The notes under the pieces are model-generated. The model made no database searches, was not told where the DNA came from, and saw nothing but the letters and a program-made list of their open reading frames with translations. A DNA stretch of 64,000 nucleotides from NCBI RefSeq assembly GCF_013868415.1, contig NZ_JACEMT010000055.1, positions 1-64,000 of the forward strand, given 5' to 3'. Shown here one piece after another: positions 12,948 to 22,197 of this stretch. Both the position numbers and the translations under genes were made by a program. The first letter of the stretch is position 1. Each line of letters begins with the position of its first letter. The stretch comes from Marinobacterium marinum. GTDB taxonomy: Bacteria > Pseudomonadota > Gammaproteobacteria > Pseudomonadales > Balneatricaceae.

Positions 12948-14155
12948 TTTGTGCTCTGCTTGTAGTGCTGGGCAATCTGTTCGATCAGCCGGCGAGCCAG
13001 CTGACGCTTGGAGGCTTGGGGCAGGCTGACTTCGTCGTCGGCACTGACCAGTGTGACGGCATTGTCGTCACTGTTGAAGCCGATTTCCGGGTTGGAGACA
13101 TCGTTGGCAACAATCAGGTCCAATCCCTTGCGGATCAGCTTGCTGCGCGCATAACCGATAACATCACGGGTTTCGGCGGCAAAGCCGACTGTATAGGGGC
13201 GCTGTGCGCCAAGACCCGCGACTGTGGCGACGATATCCGGGTTCTTGGTCAGGCGCAGCTCCATGATTTCTTCGCTGCCTTTCTTGATCTTGTGCTCTTC
13301 CACGGCCACCGGGCGGTAGTCGGCCACGGCGGCGGCGGCGATGAACAGATCGCAGCGGTCGATGTCGTCCAGGGAAGCGGCCAGCATCTGTTCGGCCGTT
13401 TCAACCTGGATACAGTCGACTCGCGGCGGAACCTGCAGTGTCACGGGGCCGCTGATCAGTCGGACGCTGGCGCCGGCATCGGCAGCGGCTTCGGCCAGAG
13501 CGTAGCCCATTTTGCCGGAACTGTGGTTGGAGATGTAACGCACCGGGTCCAGGGGTTCGCGGGTCGGACCGGCGGTGATGACGACATGTTTGCCGGCCAG
13601 AGCGCCGTATTCGAATTGCTCGGCGGCGCGTCGGGCCAGCTCCACGGGTTCCAGCATGCGACCGGGGCCGGTGTCGCCACAGGCTTGGGCACCTTCGGCC
13701 GGGCCGAGCAGGGTGACGCCCTGAGCGCTCAGTTGGCATGCATTGTCCTGGGTGCGCCTGTCACGCCACATGGCCTGGTTCATGGCTGGTGCCAGGCAGA
13801 TGGGGGCATCGCTGGCCAGACATAGGGTGGTCAGCAGGTCATCCCCCATACCGGCGCTGAAGCGGGCAATGAAGTCGGCGCTGGCCGGGGCGACCAGAAT
13901 CAGGTCGGCCCATTTGGCCAACTCGATATGGCCCATGCCGGCTTCCGCTTCCGGGTCGAGCAGTTGCAGGTGGACGGGGTGGCCCGACAGGGCCTGGAGT
14001 GTCAGTGGGGTAATGAATTCGGTGGCGGCCGGTGTCATGACGATACGGACATCGGCGCCGGCACCTTTGAGCAGGCGGGTCAGTTCGGCACTCTTGTAGG
14101 CGGCAATACCGCCGGTGATACCGAGCAGAATGCGCCGGTTAGTAAGTCTCTGCAT
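12944..14155 (-). CDS. coaBC: bifunctional phosphopantothenoylcysteine decarboxylase/synthetase
   Basis: Two consecutive steps of coenzyme A synthesis. The N-terminal flavoprotein CoaC domain (about 1-185) has [10 protein letters not shown] at 12-21, the catalytic H76, the PAMNQAMW substrate clamp and C159 in ACGDTGPG. The CoaB domain (about 190-400) has [15 protein letters not shown] and the HSSGKMGYA dimer motif. The start at 14155 (MQRLTNRR) gives 403 residues, the family norm; the open frame extends further left but without homology. It is the first gene of the minus-strand operon and is divergent from radC. Confidence 0.95.
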   Translation of the reverse strand: MQRLTNRRILLGITGGIAAYKSAELTRLLKGAGADVRIVMTPAATEFITPLTLQALSGHPVHLQLLDPEAEAGMGHIELAKWADLILVAPASADFIARFSAGMGDDLLTTLCLASDAPICLAPAMNQAMWRDRRTQDNACQLSAQGVTLLGPAEGAQACGDTGPGRMLEPVELARRAAEQFEYGALAGKHVVITAGPTREPLDPVRYISNHSSGKMGYALAEAAADAGASVRLISGPVTLQVPPRVDCIQVETAEQMLAASLDDIDRCDLFIAAAAVADYRPVAVEEHKIKKGSEEIMELRLTKNPDIVATVAGLGAQRPYTVGFAAETRDVIGYARSKLIRKGLDLIVANDVSNPEIGFNSDDNAVTLVSADDEVSLPQASKRQLARRLIEQIAQHYKQSTK

Positions 14156-14269
14156 ACCCTGAGGATCCGGTTGTTTCTCATCGTGGGACAGGGCGTTAAG
14201 ATACCACTTCGGCTGGGCAAAGCGTAGGGAGGTTCGGCCAAAGAACATTCGCTCATAAGGAGGTGAGGC

Positions 14270-14944
14270 ATGTCGATCAAGGATTGGCCGGCGGGTGAAC
14301 GGCCGCGGGAAAAACTGTTGGGGCGTGGGCCTCAGGCACTGTCGGATGCGGAGTTGCTGGCCATTTTTTTGCGTACCGGGGTGCAGGGGTGCAGCGCAGT
14401 GGATCTGGCGCGTCAGCTGCTGGAGCACTTTGGTGGTTTGAGGATGTTGCTGGAATGCGGTGAGCAGGATTTCTGCGCCGCCCACGGCCTGGGGCCGGCG
14501 AAGTACGTTCAGCTTCAGGCGGTGCTGGAGATGTCGCGCCGCCATCTGGAATCGCAGCTTATGCGTGAGTCGGCGCTGGAAAGCCCCACGGCGGTACGGC
14601 GCTACCTGGCCAGCCGGTTGCGCCATGAACCGCGGGAGGTGTTCGCCTGCCTGCTGCTGGATAATCGTCATCGGGTGATCCGCTATGAAGCGCTGTTTTA
14701 CGGCACCATCAATGCCGCCAGCGTACATCCGCGTGAAGTGGTCAAGCTGGCGCTGGCGCATAATGCTGCTGCGCTGATTCTGGCCCATAATCATCCGTCC
14801 GGAGTGGCCGAGCCTTCAATGGCGGATCGGCAAATCACCGATCGCCTGGTGCAGGCATTGGGGTTGGTGGATATTCGGGTGCTGGACCATATCGTGATAG
14901 GGGATGGCGAGGCGGTTTCCTTTGCCGAGAGAGGGTTGCTTTGA
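14270..14944 (+). CDS. radC: RadC family JAMM/MPN+ protein
   Basis: UPF0758/RadC family protein of 224 residues: an N-terminal helix-hairpin-helix-like region (about 1-95, with [20 protein letters not shown]) and a C-terminal MPN domain with the JAMM zinc motif [11 protein letters not shown] followed by a conserved Asp. A metalloprotease- or deubiquitinase-like fold is established for the family, but its cellular role is not; the old DNA-repair assignment is doubtful. A very strong AAGGAGGTGAGG site precedes the ATG. Divergent from coaBC and upstream of rpmB-rpmG, as in many gammaproteobacteria. Confidence 0.93.
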   Translation: MSIKDWPAGERPREKLLGRGPQALSDAELLAIFLRTGVQGCSAVDLARQLLEHFGGLRMLLECGEQDFCAAHGLGPAKYVQLQAVLEMSRRHLESQLMRESALESPTAVRRYLASRLRHEPREVFACLLLDNRHRVIRYEALFYGTINAASVHPREVVKLALAHNAAALILAHNHPSGVAEPSMADRQITDRLVQALGLVDIRVLDHIVIGDGEAVSFAERGLL

Positions 14945-14972
14945 CTCACTGGTGAAAAAATCGACAATTTTC

Positions 14973-15001
14973 TGGTCAAGGTCCGGCAAGGGCTGTATAA
15001 T
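14973..15001 (+). promoter_or_regulatory. sigma-70 promoter of rpmB-rpmG
   Basis: TGGTCA (14973-14978, four of six matches to the -35 consensus), a 17-bp spacer, and a perfect TATAAT (14996-15001). It sits about 135 bases before rpmB, leaving room for a leader. Confidence 0.7.
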
Positions 15002-15134
15002 TCGCGGCCTTCTGTTCCTTAATGGTACGGTATTCTGTCCGTGTACGACTGGACGCTCCGCCTGAGATTCTGCCGGTTGCAGGGTCAATAAACATCGAAC
15101 AGAAGTTAATTAACCCTTTAAAAAGGTTTTTACA

Positions 15135-15371
15135 ATGTCTCGAGTTTGCATGGTAACGGGCAAAGGCCCGGTAACCGGGAACAATGTTTCCCACTCAAAC
15201 CGCAAAACCCGTCGTCGCTTCCTGCCGAACCTGCACTGGCACCGTTTCTGGGTAGAAAGCGAAAACCGTTTTGTACGTCTGCGTGTTTCTTCCAAGGGCA
15301 TGCGTATCATCGACAAGAAGGGCATCGACACAGTTCTGACCGAACTGCGTGCCCGTGGCGAGAAAGTCTGA
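15135..15371 (+). CDS. rpmB: 50S ribosomal protein L28
   Basis: The 78-residue protein has the full family pattern: [20 protein letters not shown] at the N-terminus, the [16 protein letters not shown] core and the [15 protein letters not shown]-terminal segment. It is the same length as E. coli L28. An AT-rich leader and an AAAAGG site precede the ATG. rpmG follows after 12 bases, the standard rpmB-rpmG operon. Codons are those of a highly expressed gene. Confidence 0.98.
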   Translation: MSRVCMVTGKGPVTGNNVSHSNRKTRRRFLPNLHWHRFWVESENRFVRLRVSSKGMRIIDKKGIDTVLTELRARGEKV

Positions 15372-15383
15372 GGAGATTGAATC

Positions 15384-15551
15384 ATGGCTAAAGGCGCACG
15401 CGAGAAGATCCGCCTGGTATCCTCTGCCGGTACCGGTCACTTCTACACTACCGACAAGAACAAGCGTAACACTCCGGACAAGTTCGAATTCAAGAAATAC
15501 GACCCGGTTGTTCGCAAGCACGTGATCTACAAGGAAGCCAAGATCAAGTAA
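15384..15551 (+). CDS. rpmG: 50S ribosomal protein L33
   Basis: A 55-residue protein beginning [20 protein letters not shown] and ending in VIYKEAKIK. The [20 protein letters not shown] segment is the L33 signature. It lacks the paired CxxC motifs of the zinc-binding L33 form, so it is the zinc-independent type, as in E. coli. GAGGAG of the intergenic gap lies about 10 bases before the ATG. A terminator follows 26 bases after the stop. Confidence 0.97.
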   Translation: MAKGAREKIRLVSSAGTGHFYTTDKNKRNTPDKFEFKKYDPVVRKHVIYKEAKIK

Positions 15552-15576
15552 TTGATTCTGGACTGGAGATCCCGGA

Positions 15577-15611
15577 ACCCCGCAAGGCCCTATGCCCTGC
15601 GGGGTTTTTTT
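15577..15611 (+). terminator. rho-independent terminator after rpmG
   Basis: ACCCCGCA pairs with TGCGGGGT across the AGGCCCTATGCCC loop, followed by seven T residues. Confidence 0.9.
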
Positions 15612-15674
15612 ATGCTGGCGAGCGGGGTATTCGGTCGTTTAGGATAACTATCATTACAATAAGCGAGTCTCGTC

Positions 15675-16559
15675 ATGTCCCTGCCCGCCGGAGTCATCCG
15701 TTTTGTACCGCTGTTCTTTGTCCTGTTGTGGAGTACCGGCTTCATCGGCGCCCGCTACGGGTTGCCCTACATTGAACCTTTTTACCTGCTGCTGACCCGC
15801 ACCCTACTGACGCTGGGTGTTTTTGGCGGTCTGATTCTGATCTTTCGTGCCCGCTGGCCGGGGCCGCTTCAGGCGTTGCATCAGATGGTGGTCGGTGCTT
15901 TGGTACATGGCTGCTATCTGGGCGGAGTATTCGCGGCTATCAAGTGGCAATTGCCGGCAGGTGTAACGTCCATTCTGGTGGGACTGCAGCCGGTACTGAC
16001 CGCAGTGCTGGCCTGGGGCATGCTGGGGCAGGTCCTGCACGGGCGGCAATGGTTGGGGCTGATGATGGGGCTGCTGGGGGTGATGCTGGTGCTGGGCACG
16101 GGCCTGCAGCCGGGTCAGTTCGAGCTGCGGCCGGAAGCGGTGTTGGCTGCCGTGATTGCCCTGGCGGGCATCTCCATCGGTACCTTGTACCAGAAACGGT
16201 TTGGGGCGGGGACGGATCTGCTGACCGGTTCGTTCTATCAATACCTGTCAACGGCCCTGATGATGGCTGCTCTGACTTTCAGCTTCGAACACCAGCAGGT
16301 CGAGTGGCATCCGGAGCTGATCGGTGCCCTGTTGTGGCTGGTATTCGGGCTGTCGGTCAGTGCCATTCTGCTGCTGATGTTGATGATTCGGGAAGGCGAG
16401 GTGGCGCGTGTTGCCAGTTATTTCTATCTGGTGCCGCCCGTGACGGCACTGGAAGCCTGGTGGCTGTTTGGCGAGCGTCTGTCGCTGATGGCAATCGGGG
16501 GAATGGTGCTGGCCGTGGCCGGGGTGTACCTGGTATTGCGTGTTCCCCGCCCTGTCTGA
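15675..16559 (+). CDS. EamA/DMT-family transporter
   Basis: A 294-residue inner-membrane protein with about ten hydrophobic helices arranged as two EamA repeats (about 8-135 and 150-290), the drug/metabolite transporter fold. The first helix carries [21 protein letters not shown], typical of RhaT/EamA exporters. The substrate is not predictable; small metabolites or amino acids are usual. It is a single gene between the rpmG terminator and mutM. A GATAACTATCATT stretch at 15643 resembles part of a Fur site, but I do not rely on it. Confidence 0.85.
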   Translation: MSLPAGVIRFVPLFFVLLWSTGFIGARYGLPYIEPFYLLLTRTLLTLGVFGGLILIFRARWPGPLQALHQMVVGALVHGCYLGGVFAAIKWQLPAGVTSILVGLQPVLTAVLAWGMLGQVLHGRQWLGLMMGLLGVMLVLGTGLQPGQFELRPEAVLAAVIALAGISIGTLYQKRFGAGTDLLTGSFYQYLSTALMMAALTFSFEHQQVEWHPELIGALLWLVFGLSVSAILLLMLMIREGEVARVASYFYLVPPVTALEAWWLFGERLSLMAIGGMVLAVAGVYLVLRVPRPV

Positions 16560-16570
16560 ATGGGGGCGGG

Positions 16571-16579
16571 TGGTATACT
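16571..16579 (+). promoter_or_regulatory. extended -10 promoter of mutM
   Basis: TGGTATACT is an extended -10 element (TGn plus TATACT) in the 46-bp gap between the EamA gene and mutM. No good -35 is seen, as is usual for extended -10 promoters. Confidence 0.5.
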
Positions 16580-16605
16580 GTATTTATATAGATCAAGGAG
16601 TCCGC

Positions 16606-17418
16606 ATGCCCGAATTGCCTGAAGTTGAGACCACCCGGCGCGGTATAGCGCCGCATGTGGAACAGCGACGTGTCACGGCGCTGGAGGTTCGCCAGCCCCG
16701 GTTGCGCTGGCCGGTCCCCGATCAGTTGCCGCAATGGGTTGTCGGTGATCGGGTGATCTCGATTGAACGCCGTGCCAAGTACCTGCTGTTTAAATTCGCT
16801 CGCGGCACTCTGATCGTACACTTGGGGATGTCGGGCAGTTTGAGGATCTTGCCGTGTGGCGCCAGCATTGGCAAACATGACCATGTGGACATGCAGCTCG
16901 ATTCCGGGCAGCTGATGCGTTTGACCGATCCGCGTCGATTCGGAGCGGTGCTTTGGCAGGAAAATGGCACCTTGCACCCGTTGCTGGCGTCGCTGGGTCC
17001 CGAGCCTCTGAGTGAAGCGTTTGATGCCGAATATCTGCAGCGCTGCTGCCGCGGACGGCGGACGGCGATCAAAGCGCTGATTATGAATGCCGATGTCGTG
17101 GTAGGTGTTGGTAACATTTATGCCAATGAGGCGCTGCACAATGCCGGTATCGATCCACGTCGTGCGGCCGGACGTATCTCGGCCGCGCGCCTGGAGCGGC
17201 TGGTGGCGGCGATCAAGCGGGTGCTGGCTGCCGCGATCGAACAAGGGGGGACGACCCTGCGTGACTTTGTGGGGGGGGATGGAAAACCTGGCTACTTCAA
17301 GCAGGAACTGCATGTGTATGGTCGGGCGGGCGAGCCTTGCCATCAGTGTGGCGAAATACTGTCGGAAGTGAAATTGGGCCAGCGCAGCACCGTCTTTTGC
17401 CGTCAGTGCCAGCGTTAA
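16606..17418 (+). CDS. mutM: formamidopyrimidine-DNA glycosylase (Fpg)
   Basis: Base-excision repair glycosylase and AP lyase that removes 8-oxoguanine and Fapy lesions. The N-terminus MPELPEVE supplies the catalytic Pro and Glu after Met removal, which fixes the start at 16606 (AAGGAG eight bases upstream). The helix-two-turn-helix region has [14 protein letters not shown]. The C-terminal zinc finger has CHQCGE near 247 and CRQC at the end, the normal four-cysteine pattern. At 270 residues it is complete. An alpha/beta hydrolase gene follows ten bases later on the same strand. Confidence 0.96.
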   Translation: MPELPEVETTRRGIAPHVEQRRVTALEVRQPRLRWPVPDQLPQWVVGDRVISIERRAKYLLFKFARGTLIVHLGMSGSLRILPCGASIGKHDHVDMQLDSGQLMRLTDPRRFGAVLWQENGTLHPLLASLGPEPLSEAFDAEYLQRCCRGRRTAIKALIMNADVVVGVGNIYANEALHNAGIDPRRAAGRISAARLERLVAAIKRVLAAAIEQGGTTLRDFVGGDGKPGYFKQELHVYGRAGEPCHQCGEILSEVKLGQRSTVFCRQCQR

Positions 17419-17427
17419 TCAGGATGG

Positions 17428-18333
17428 ATGATGAATCGCAAACGGGAAGAAAATATCGACCTGCAGCGTCTTGAGCTGCGTAACAAGCTGGGTATTACGG
17501 AGTGCCTGCAGCAGCGAGAGGTCGTCTCCGTAGGGGGGCTGCCGCTACACACCGAATACTACCACCATGATGTCGAGGCACCTCTGCTGCTGTTTCTGCC
17601 CGGTATTGGTACCTATTCGGAGCTTTATGCCGAACTGTTGGCCGGGCTGTGTAAACAGGGCTACAACGTGGTGGGGCTGGACCTGCGGGGGCATGGCTAT
17701 TCGGGGGGCACGCGGGGCCTCTATACGGTTGAACAGGTGGTGGCCGACTGTCGTGCGGTCATCGATCATTACAGACAGAGAGTGCAGGGGCCGGTTTATC
17801 TCTATGGTTACTCGATAGGGGCATTATTGGCGGTTGCTCTGGCCGAGCAGGATACGCGTGTCGAGGCGGTGGTGTGCGGGACGTTGCTGGTGCCGGATGT
17901 CGCGCCCGACATGATGCATCAAGTCGGCTGGTCCTGGATCTGGGGCAGTGCACTGTTGATGCCGGGCGTACCGCTGCCGATGAAAAGCTTTATTGATTAT
18001 GATCGCCTGCTGGCCGGGCATCCGGCGGGAGAAGAGATCAATGCGGATACCCGGATCGTGTTCGATTACCCGCTGAAAACCCTGTCCAGTCTGTTTACTC
18101 ATCATTTGGGGGTGCTGCGGCATCGCTATGATTTCCGGGGTCTGATTGTCCATGGCGACCGGGATGAAGTACTGCCGTTGAGCTATTCCGAGCGCATTCA
18201 GGCGGCCCTGGCGCACCCCTTTGCACTGCAGCCGGTGGCGGGCGAAGGGCATATGCTGCCCTGGGACAACCCGCAGGCACTGATACGCATCATATCGACC
18301 TGGCTACGGGAGAAGCCTGTCACCAAAGCTTAA
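17428..18333 (+). CDS. alpha/beta hydrolase, lysophospholipase-like
   Basis: A 301-residue hydrolase of the serine aminopeptidase S33/monoacylglycerol lipase group. The oxyanion strand FLPGIGTYSELY is at 57-67, the nucleophile elbow GYSIGA gives S129, the acidic residue is in HGDRDEV (243-249), and the catalytic His is H275 in GEGHMLP. DLRGHGYSGG at 85-94 is typical of lysophospholipase-like members. There is no signal peptide, so it is probably cytoplasmic; substrate unknown, with short acyl esters or lyso- and monoacylglycerols plausible. It lies between mutM and a PAP2 phosphatase-glycosyltransferase pair. A PhoB-type repeat begins inside its last 17 bases. Confidence 0.8.
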   Translation: MMNRKREENIDLQRLELRNKLGITECLQQREVVSVGGLPLHTEYYHHDVEAPLLLFLPGIGTYSELYAELLAGLCKQGYNVVGLDLRGHGYSGGTRGLYTVEQVVADCRAVIDHYRQRVQGPVYLYGYSIGALLAVALAEQDTRVEAVVCGTLLVPDVAPDMMHQVGWSWIWGSALLMPGVPLPMKSFIDYDRLLAGHPAGEEINADTRIVFDYPLKTLSSLFTHHLGVLRHRYDFRGLIVHGDRDEVLPLSYSERIQAALAHPFALQPVAGEGHMLPWDNPQALIRIISTWLREKPVTKA

Positions 18334-18356
18334 ACAGGCGGTCACGGGGCTGTCAC
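18317..18356 (+). promoter_or_regulatory. candidate PhoB box before the PAP2-glycosyltransferase pair
   Basis: CTGTCAC (18317), CGGTCAC (18339) and CTGTCAC (18350) lie on one 11-bp register (22 and 11 bp apart), the periodicity of Pho boxes. GACAAT at 18368-18373 is a -10-like hexamer 11 bp after the last unit. The spacer between the last two units is GGGG rather than AT-rich, which weakens the call. Confidence 0.5.
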
Positions 18357-18403
18357 TCCCGGCTGGCGACAATGCCACTGAAGCCAAGTCAGGGGTGGTT
18401 GCC

Positions 18404-18934
18404 ATGAACCGTCTGCAGAAACTCAGTGCCTTCGATACGCGTGCCTTTCACTGGTGTAACGGCTATGGCCGATCATCGCCGGTTTTGCTTAGCAGCCGCT
18501 GGATCTCCCGTCTCGGGGACGGCGGACTTTATCTGGCGCTGGGAATTGGTCTGGCGCTGTGGGAAGAGCAGGATGGCGAAGCTTTCCTGCTGGCAGGCCT
18601 GCTGGCCTATGCCATCGAGCTGCCGCTCTACCTGTTGTTGAAAAACACCATTCGCCGTGACCGTCCCTGTCATCGGCTGGAAAATTTCAAGGCCGCGATC
18701 GAGCCTTCGGACAAGTTCAGCTTCCCATCGGGCCATGCCGCAGCCGCATTTGTGTTTGCCATGCTGGTAGCCGAATTTTATCCTGCATTGATGATCCCGG
18801 CCTTTATGCTGGCGGGGCTGGTTGGAGCTTCCAGGGTCATGTTGGGGGTCCATTATCCGACCGATATAGCTGCCGGAGCATTGCTGGGCATCGGTACCGG
18901 GCTGCTGGGGCTGTCCTTGTGGGGGGGCTTCTGA
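18404..18934 (+). CDS. PAP2-family membrane phosphatase
   Basis: Type 2 phosphatidic-acid-phosphatase (PAP2/vanadium haloperoxidase) protein of 176 residues with several membrane helices. The three catalytic motifs are intact: KNTIRRDRP (80-88), PSGH (108-111) and SRVMLGVHYPTD (143-154), containing the acid-base His and nucleophilic His. Likely substrates are lipid phosphates such as phosphatidate, lysophosphatidate or undecaprenyl diphosphate. The ATG at 18404 has AGGGG eight bases upstream; a GTG at 18395 is less likely. Its TGA overlaps the ATG of the next gene, so it is translationally coupled to a glycosyltransferase. A PhoB-type box lies just upstream. Confidence 0.88.
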   Translation: MNRLQKLSAFDTRAFHWCNGYGRSSPVLLSSRWISRLGDGGLYLALGIGLALWEEQDGEAFLLAGLLAYAIELPLYLLLKNTIRRDRPCHRLENFKAAIEPSDKFSFPSGHAAAAFVFAMLVAEFYPALMIPAFMLAGLVGASRVMLGVHYPTDIAAGALLGIGTGLLGLSLWGGF

Positions 18935-19983
18935 TGCGGATCCTGTACGGAGTGCAGGCGACCGGGAACGGGCATATCACGCGGGCCCGAGTGCTGCTGC
19001 CGGCATTGCAGGCGGCGGGTGCCGAAGTCGATATGCTGTTCAGTGGTCGAGAACCGGACAAGCTGTTCAATATGGTGCCGTTTGGCGATTATCGGGTCCG
19101 GCGCGGTTTTACTTTTGTCACACGGGCAGGGCAGGTACAGCGCTGGCAGACCCTTGGGCAGTGCAGTCTGAGTCGCTTCCGGCATGACTTGAAGGAGCTG
19201 GACCTGTCCGGATATGACCTGGTACTGAGTGATTTCGAGCCGCTGACAGCCTGGGCGGCTCGTCTGCAAAAGGTTCCATCGGTCGGGGTTGCACACCAGT
19301 ACGCGTTTCATCACCGGGTGCCGGGGACGCGTTTGACCCCTTGGCTGAAAAGCTGCGTACGCCTGTTCGCCCCGGTTGATCAGCCGGTGGGTCTGCACTG
19401 GCATCACTTCAATGCACCCATTCTGCCGCCAATGATTGAGCCGGGGCGTCACGCACTCAGCAGCGAGCCCGGTAAAATACTGGTATACCTGCCGTTCGAG
19501 TCGATAGAGGAAACAGTCTATTGGCTATCGCCATTACAGAACTACCGCTTTCGAGTGTACTGTGCCGTGGAAGCCCCCAGACAGGTTGGTTCACTGGAGT
19601 TGCAGCCGTTTTCCCGTGACGGCTTCCAGCAGGACCTGCACAGCTGTGAAGGGGTGATTGCCAATGCGGGATTCGGCCTGTGCAGCGAGGCGATTCAGGC
19701 GGGGAAGAAGCTATTGGTCAAGCCTTTGCGCCACCAGGTGGAACAGAGTTCCAACGCCGTGGTGCTGGCTCAGATGGGGTTGGCCGAGGTGATGGCCGAT
19801 TTTGACATGAGTACGATCGAATACTGGCTGAGCCAGGGGACGGGCGTGCCCGTACAATGGCCGGATGTCGCCGGTACGCTGGCGCGATGGCTGACAACGG
19901 GGCGGCAGGTGCCGCTGACGCTGTTGGCACGCGAGCTGTGGCAGCATGAGGGAACACCGGTGCTGGATAGGGCCGTGGGGTGA
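18934..19983 (+). CDS. GT-B glycosyltransferase, MJ1255/VC2487-like
   Basis: A 349-residue soluble or membrane-associated glycosyltransferase of MurG-like GT-B fold. The N-terminal domain starts MRILYGVQATGNGHITRARV, where GNGH is the loop that MurG-type enzymes use near the acceptor. The C-terminal domain has CEGVIANAGFGLCSEA, then GKKLLVKPL and QVEQSSNA, the GT28-like donor-binding pattern. The start at 18934 overlaps the PAP2 stop by one base. The donor sugar and acceptor are unknown. Pairing with a lipid-phosphate phosphatase suggests that it may glycosylate the dephosphorylated lipid; this is inference. Confidence 0.82.
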   Translation: MRILYGVQATGNGHITRARVLLPALQAAGAEVDMLFSGREPDKLFNMVPFGDYRVRRGFTFVTRAGQVQRWQTLGQCSLSRFRHDLKELDLSGYDLVLSDFEPLTAWAARLQKVPSVGVAHQYAFHHRVPGTRLTPWLKSCVRLFAPVDQPVGLHWHHFNAPILPPMIEPGRHALSSEPGKILVYLPFESIEETVYWLSPLQNYRFRVYCAVEAPRQVGSLELQPFSRDGFQQDLHSCEGVIANAGFGLCSEAIQAGKKLLVKPLRHQVEQSSNAVVLAQMGLAEVMADFDMSTIEYWLSQGTGVPVQWPDVAGTLARWLTTGRQVPLTLLARELWQHEGTPVLDRAVG

Positions 19984-20286
19984 CCGGATAGAGGCGAACG
20001 GAGTCTGTCAGCGCCTTGTGCTGGGGGGCCGCGCGTGCAAAAAAGGGACAGTCAGAGAGGAAGGTGGGGGCCATCTGATAAGCGAAAGAAGTGCGTTATT
20101 CCGTCAACGCACTTCTTCCTCTGGCTGTCCTATCCCTGCGGTCGAGAGGCATCTTGCCTGGTACATCCTGTGTCCCTGTACCGCTACGAGGCCATCCAAG
20201 TATTCATTCCCTGAACAGGAGATCCACACTGGTAATTATGACCATTGGGGAAATACTTGATATAGGAATTTTTCCTATTTTTCGTT
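19984..20286. other. 303-bp intergenic region between convergent genes
   Basis: Lies between the glycosyltransferase stop and the elbB stop. It holds one strong hairpin (listed separately), a shorter ATAGGAA/TTCCTAT hairpin at 20262-20278, and no open frame with a ribosome site or a recognisable protein. I see no tRNA or other RNA gene. Confidence 0.6.
20086..20117. terminator. perfect 12-bp hairpin, possible bidirectional terminator
   Basis: AAGAAGTGCGTT at 20086-20097 is exactly complementary to AACGCACTTCTT at 20106-20117 across an eight-base loop. The flanking T tracts are short and interrupted on both strands, so termination is plausible but not certain. Confidence 0.5.
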
Positions 20287-20940
20287 TCAGGCCAGTTCGA
20301 CGACCTTGTCGACCAAGCGGTTGATGCCCGAGGCCGCTTCGGAAATGGAGCCGGCAAGCATATAGGCTGGAGTGCTGACCACGGTGCCGGCAGTATCAAC
20401 GATAATCTGGTCAACGGCACAGGTCTGGTGATCGCCGCCCATGCGATTGATCGCTTCGGCGACATCGGCATCGGTGCCAACAGTGCACTGGATGCCGTTA
20501 CCCAGCAATTTCGGGGTCATGGCCGGCGCGATGCAAATCAGCCCGACCGGCTTGCCGGCCTGATGAATAGCGCGAGCAAAACGTACCAGCTCCGGGTTGA
20601 TATTGCAGTCGGCACCTTTGACGGCGAAGTCGCTCAGGTTCTTGGCTGCGCCGAAGCCGCCGGGAATGATCAGGGCGTCGAACTCATCGGCATTGGCTTC
20701 GGCCAGATCCTTGATGTCACCTCTGGCCAGGCGTGCCGCCTCCACCAGAACATTGCGTTTCTCGCCTTCGGCTACTTCGCCGGTCAAGTGGTTGATAACA
20801 TGCAACTGATCGATATTGGGCGCGAAGCACTGGTAGCGAACCCGGTTGTGTTCCAGGCGCAGGAAGGTCAGTACCGACTCGTAAATTTCAGAGCCGTCGA
20901 ACACACCGCTACCGGATAAGATCACCGCAATATTTTTCAT
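20287..20940 (-). CDS. elbB: isoprenoid biosynthesis glyoxalase ElbB
   Basis: DJ-1/PfpI superfamily protein of the ElbB type, for which glyoxalase activity has been reported and a link to isoprenoid synthesis proposed. The 217-residue protein begins MKNIAVILSGSGVFDGSEIY, has the IIPGGFGAAKNLSDFA loop, the nucleophile-elbow region GLICIAPAM with the cysteine, and CTVGTDAD further on. The ATG at 20940 is preferred: GGAGA lies ten bases upstream, and the family begins there. Single gene, divergent from hemB. Its cellular role remains uncertain. Confidence 0.92.
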   Translation of the reverse strand: MKNIAVILSGSGVFDGSEIYESVLTFLRLEHNRVRYQCFAPNIDQLHVINHLTGEVAEGEKRNVLVEAARLARGDIKDLAEANADEFDALIIPGGFGAAKNLSDFAVKGADCNINPELVRFARAIHQAGKPVGLICIAPAMTPKLLGNGIQCTVGTDADVAEAINRMGGDHQTCAVDQIIVDTAGTVVSTPAYMLAGSISEAASGINRLVDKVVELA

Positions 20941-21079
20941 GCTCTTCTGTCTCCTCAATTCCTGATCTGTAGGGGCTGACGGGCCATTGCCAAGCGTCAT
21001 GTCGAAGTTGTCACAGATTACGTTAAGATGGAAAGCAATATCAAAGGAAGCGATGACCCTTATTGTGGAATCTCCGAAG

Positions 21080-21108
21080 GTGTCACATAAGTGTCATGTT
21101 TCTGTCGT
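21080..21108 (+). promoter_or_regulatory. PhoB box (three units) upstream of hemB-ppk
   Basis: GTGTCAC (21080), GTGTCAT (21091) and CTGTCGT (21102) repeat exactly every 11 bp with AT-rich spacers ATAA and GTTT, the Pho box layout. TCAAAT (21108-21113) and AATACT (21111-21116) are -10-like hexamers ten to thirteen bases after the first two units. hemB starts at 21138. Confidence 0.75.
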
Positions 21109-21134
21109 CAAATACTGTCGAGAAAAGGAAATGA

Positions 21135-22148
<1,014 letters not shown>

Positions 22149-22197
22149 CAGAGAATATACTCGGATGGACAACAGCTTGGACCTGGGAGGTTACACC

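Noticed and set aside
14156-14794. N-terminal extension of coaBC
   Set aside because: The frame stays open about 210 codons further upstream but overlaps radC on the other strand and has no similarity; CoaBC starts at 14155.
15643-15655. Fur box before the EamA gene
   Set aside because: GATAACTATCATT covers only part of the 19-bp consensus and no iron gene is nearby.
18395-18403. GTG start for the PAP2 gene
   Set aside because: The AGGGG ribosome site overlaps it; the ATG at 18404 has correct spacing.
19946-20260. Open frame of about 104 codons in the gap after the glycosyltransferase
   Set aside because: It overlaps the end of the glycosyltransferase gene, crosses the strong hairpin, lacks a ribosome site and matches nothing I know.
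21000-21014. Additional Pho-like TGTC units between elbB and hemB
   Set aside because: The two units are nine bases apart, not eleven, and the following bases do not repeat.
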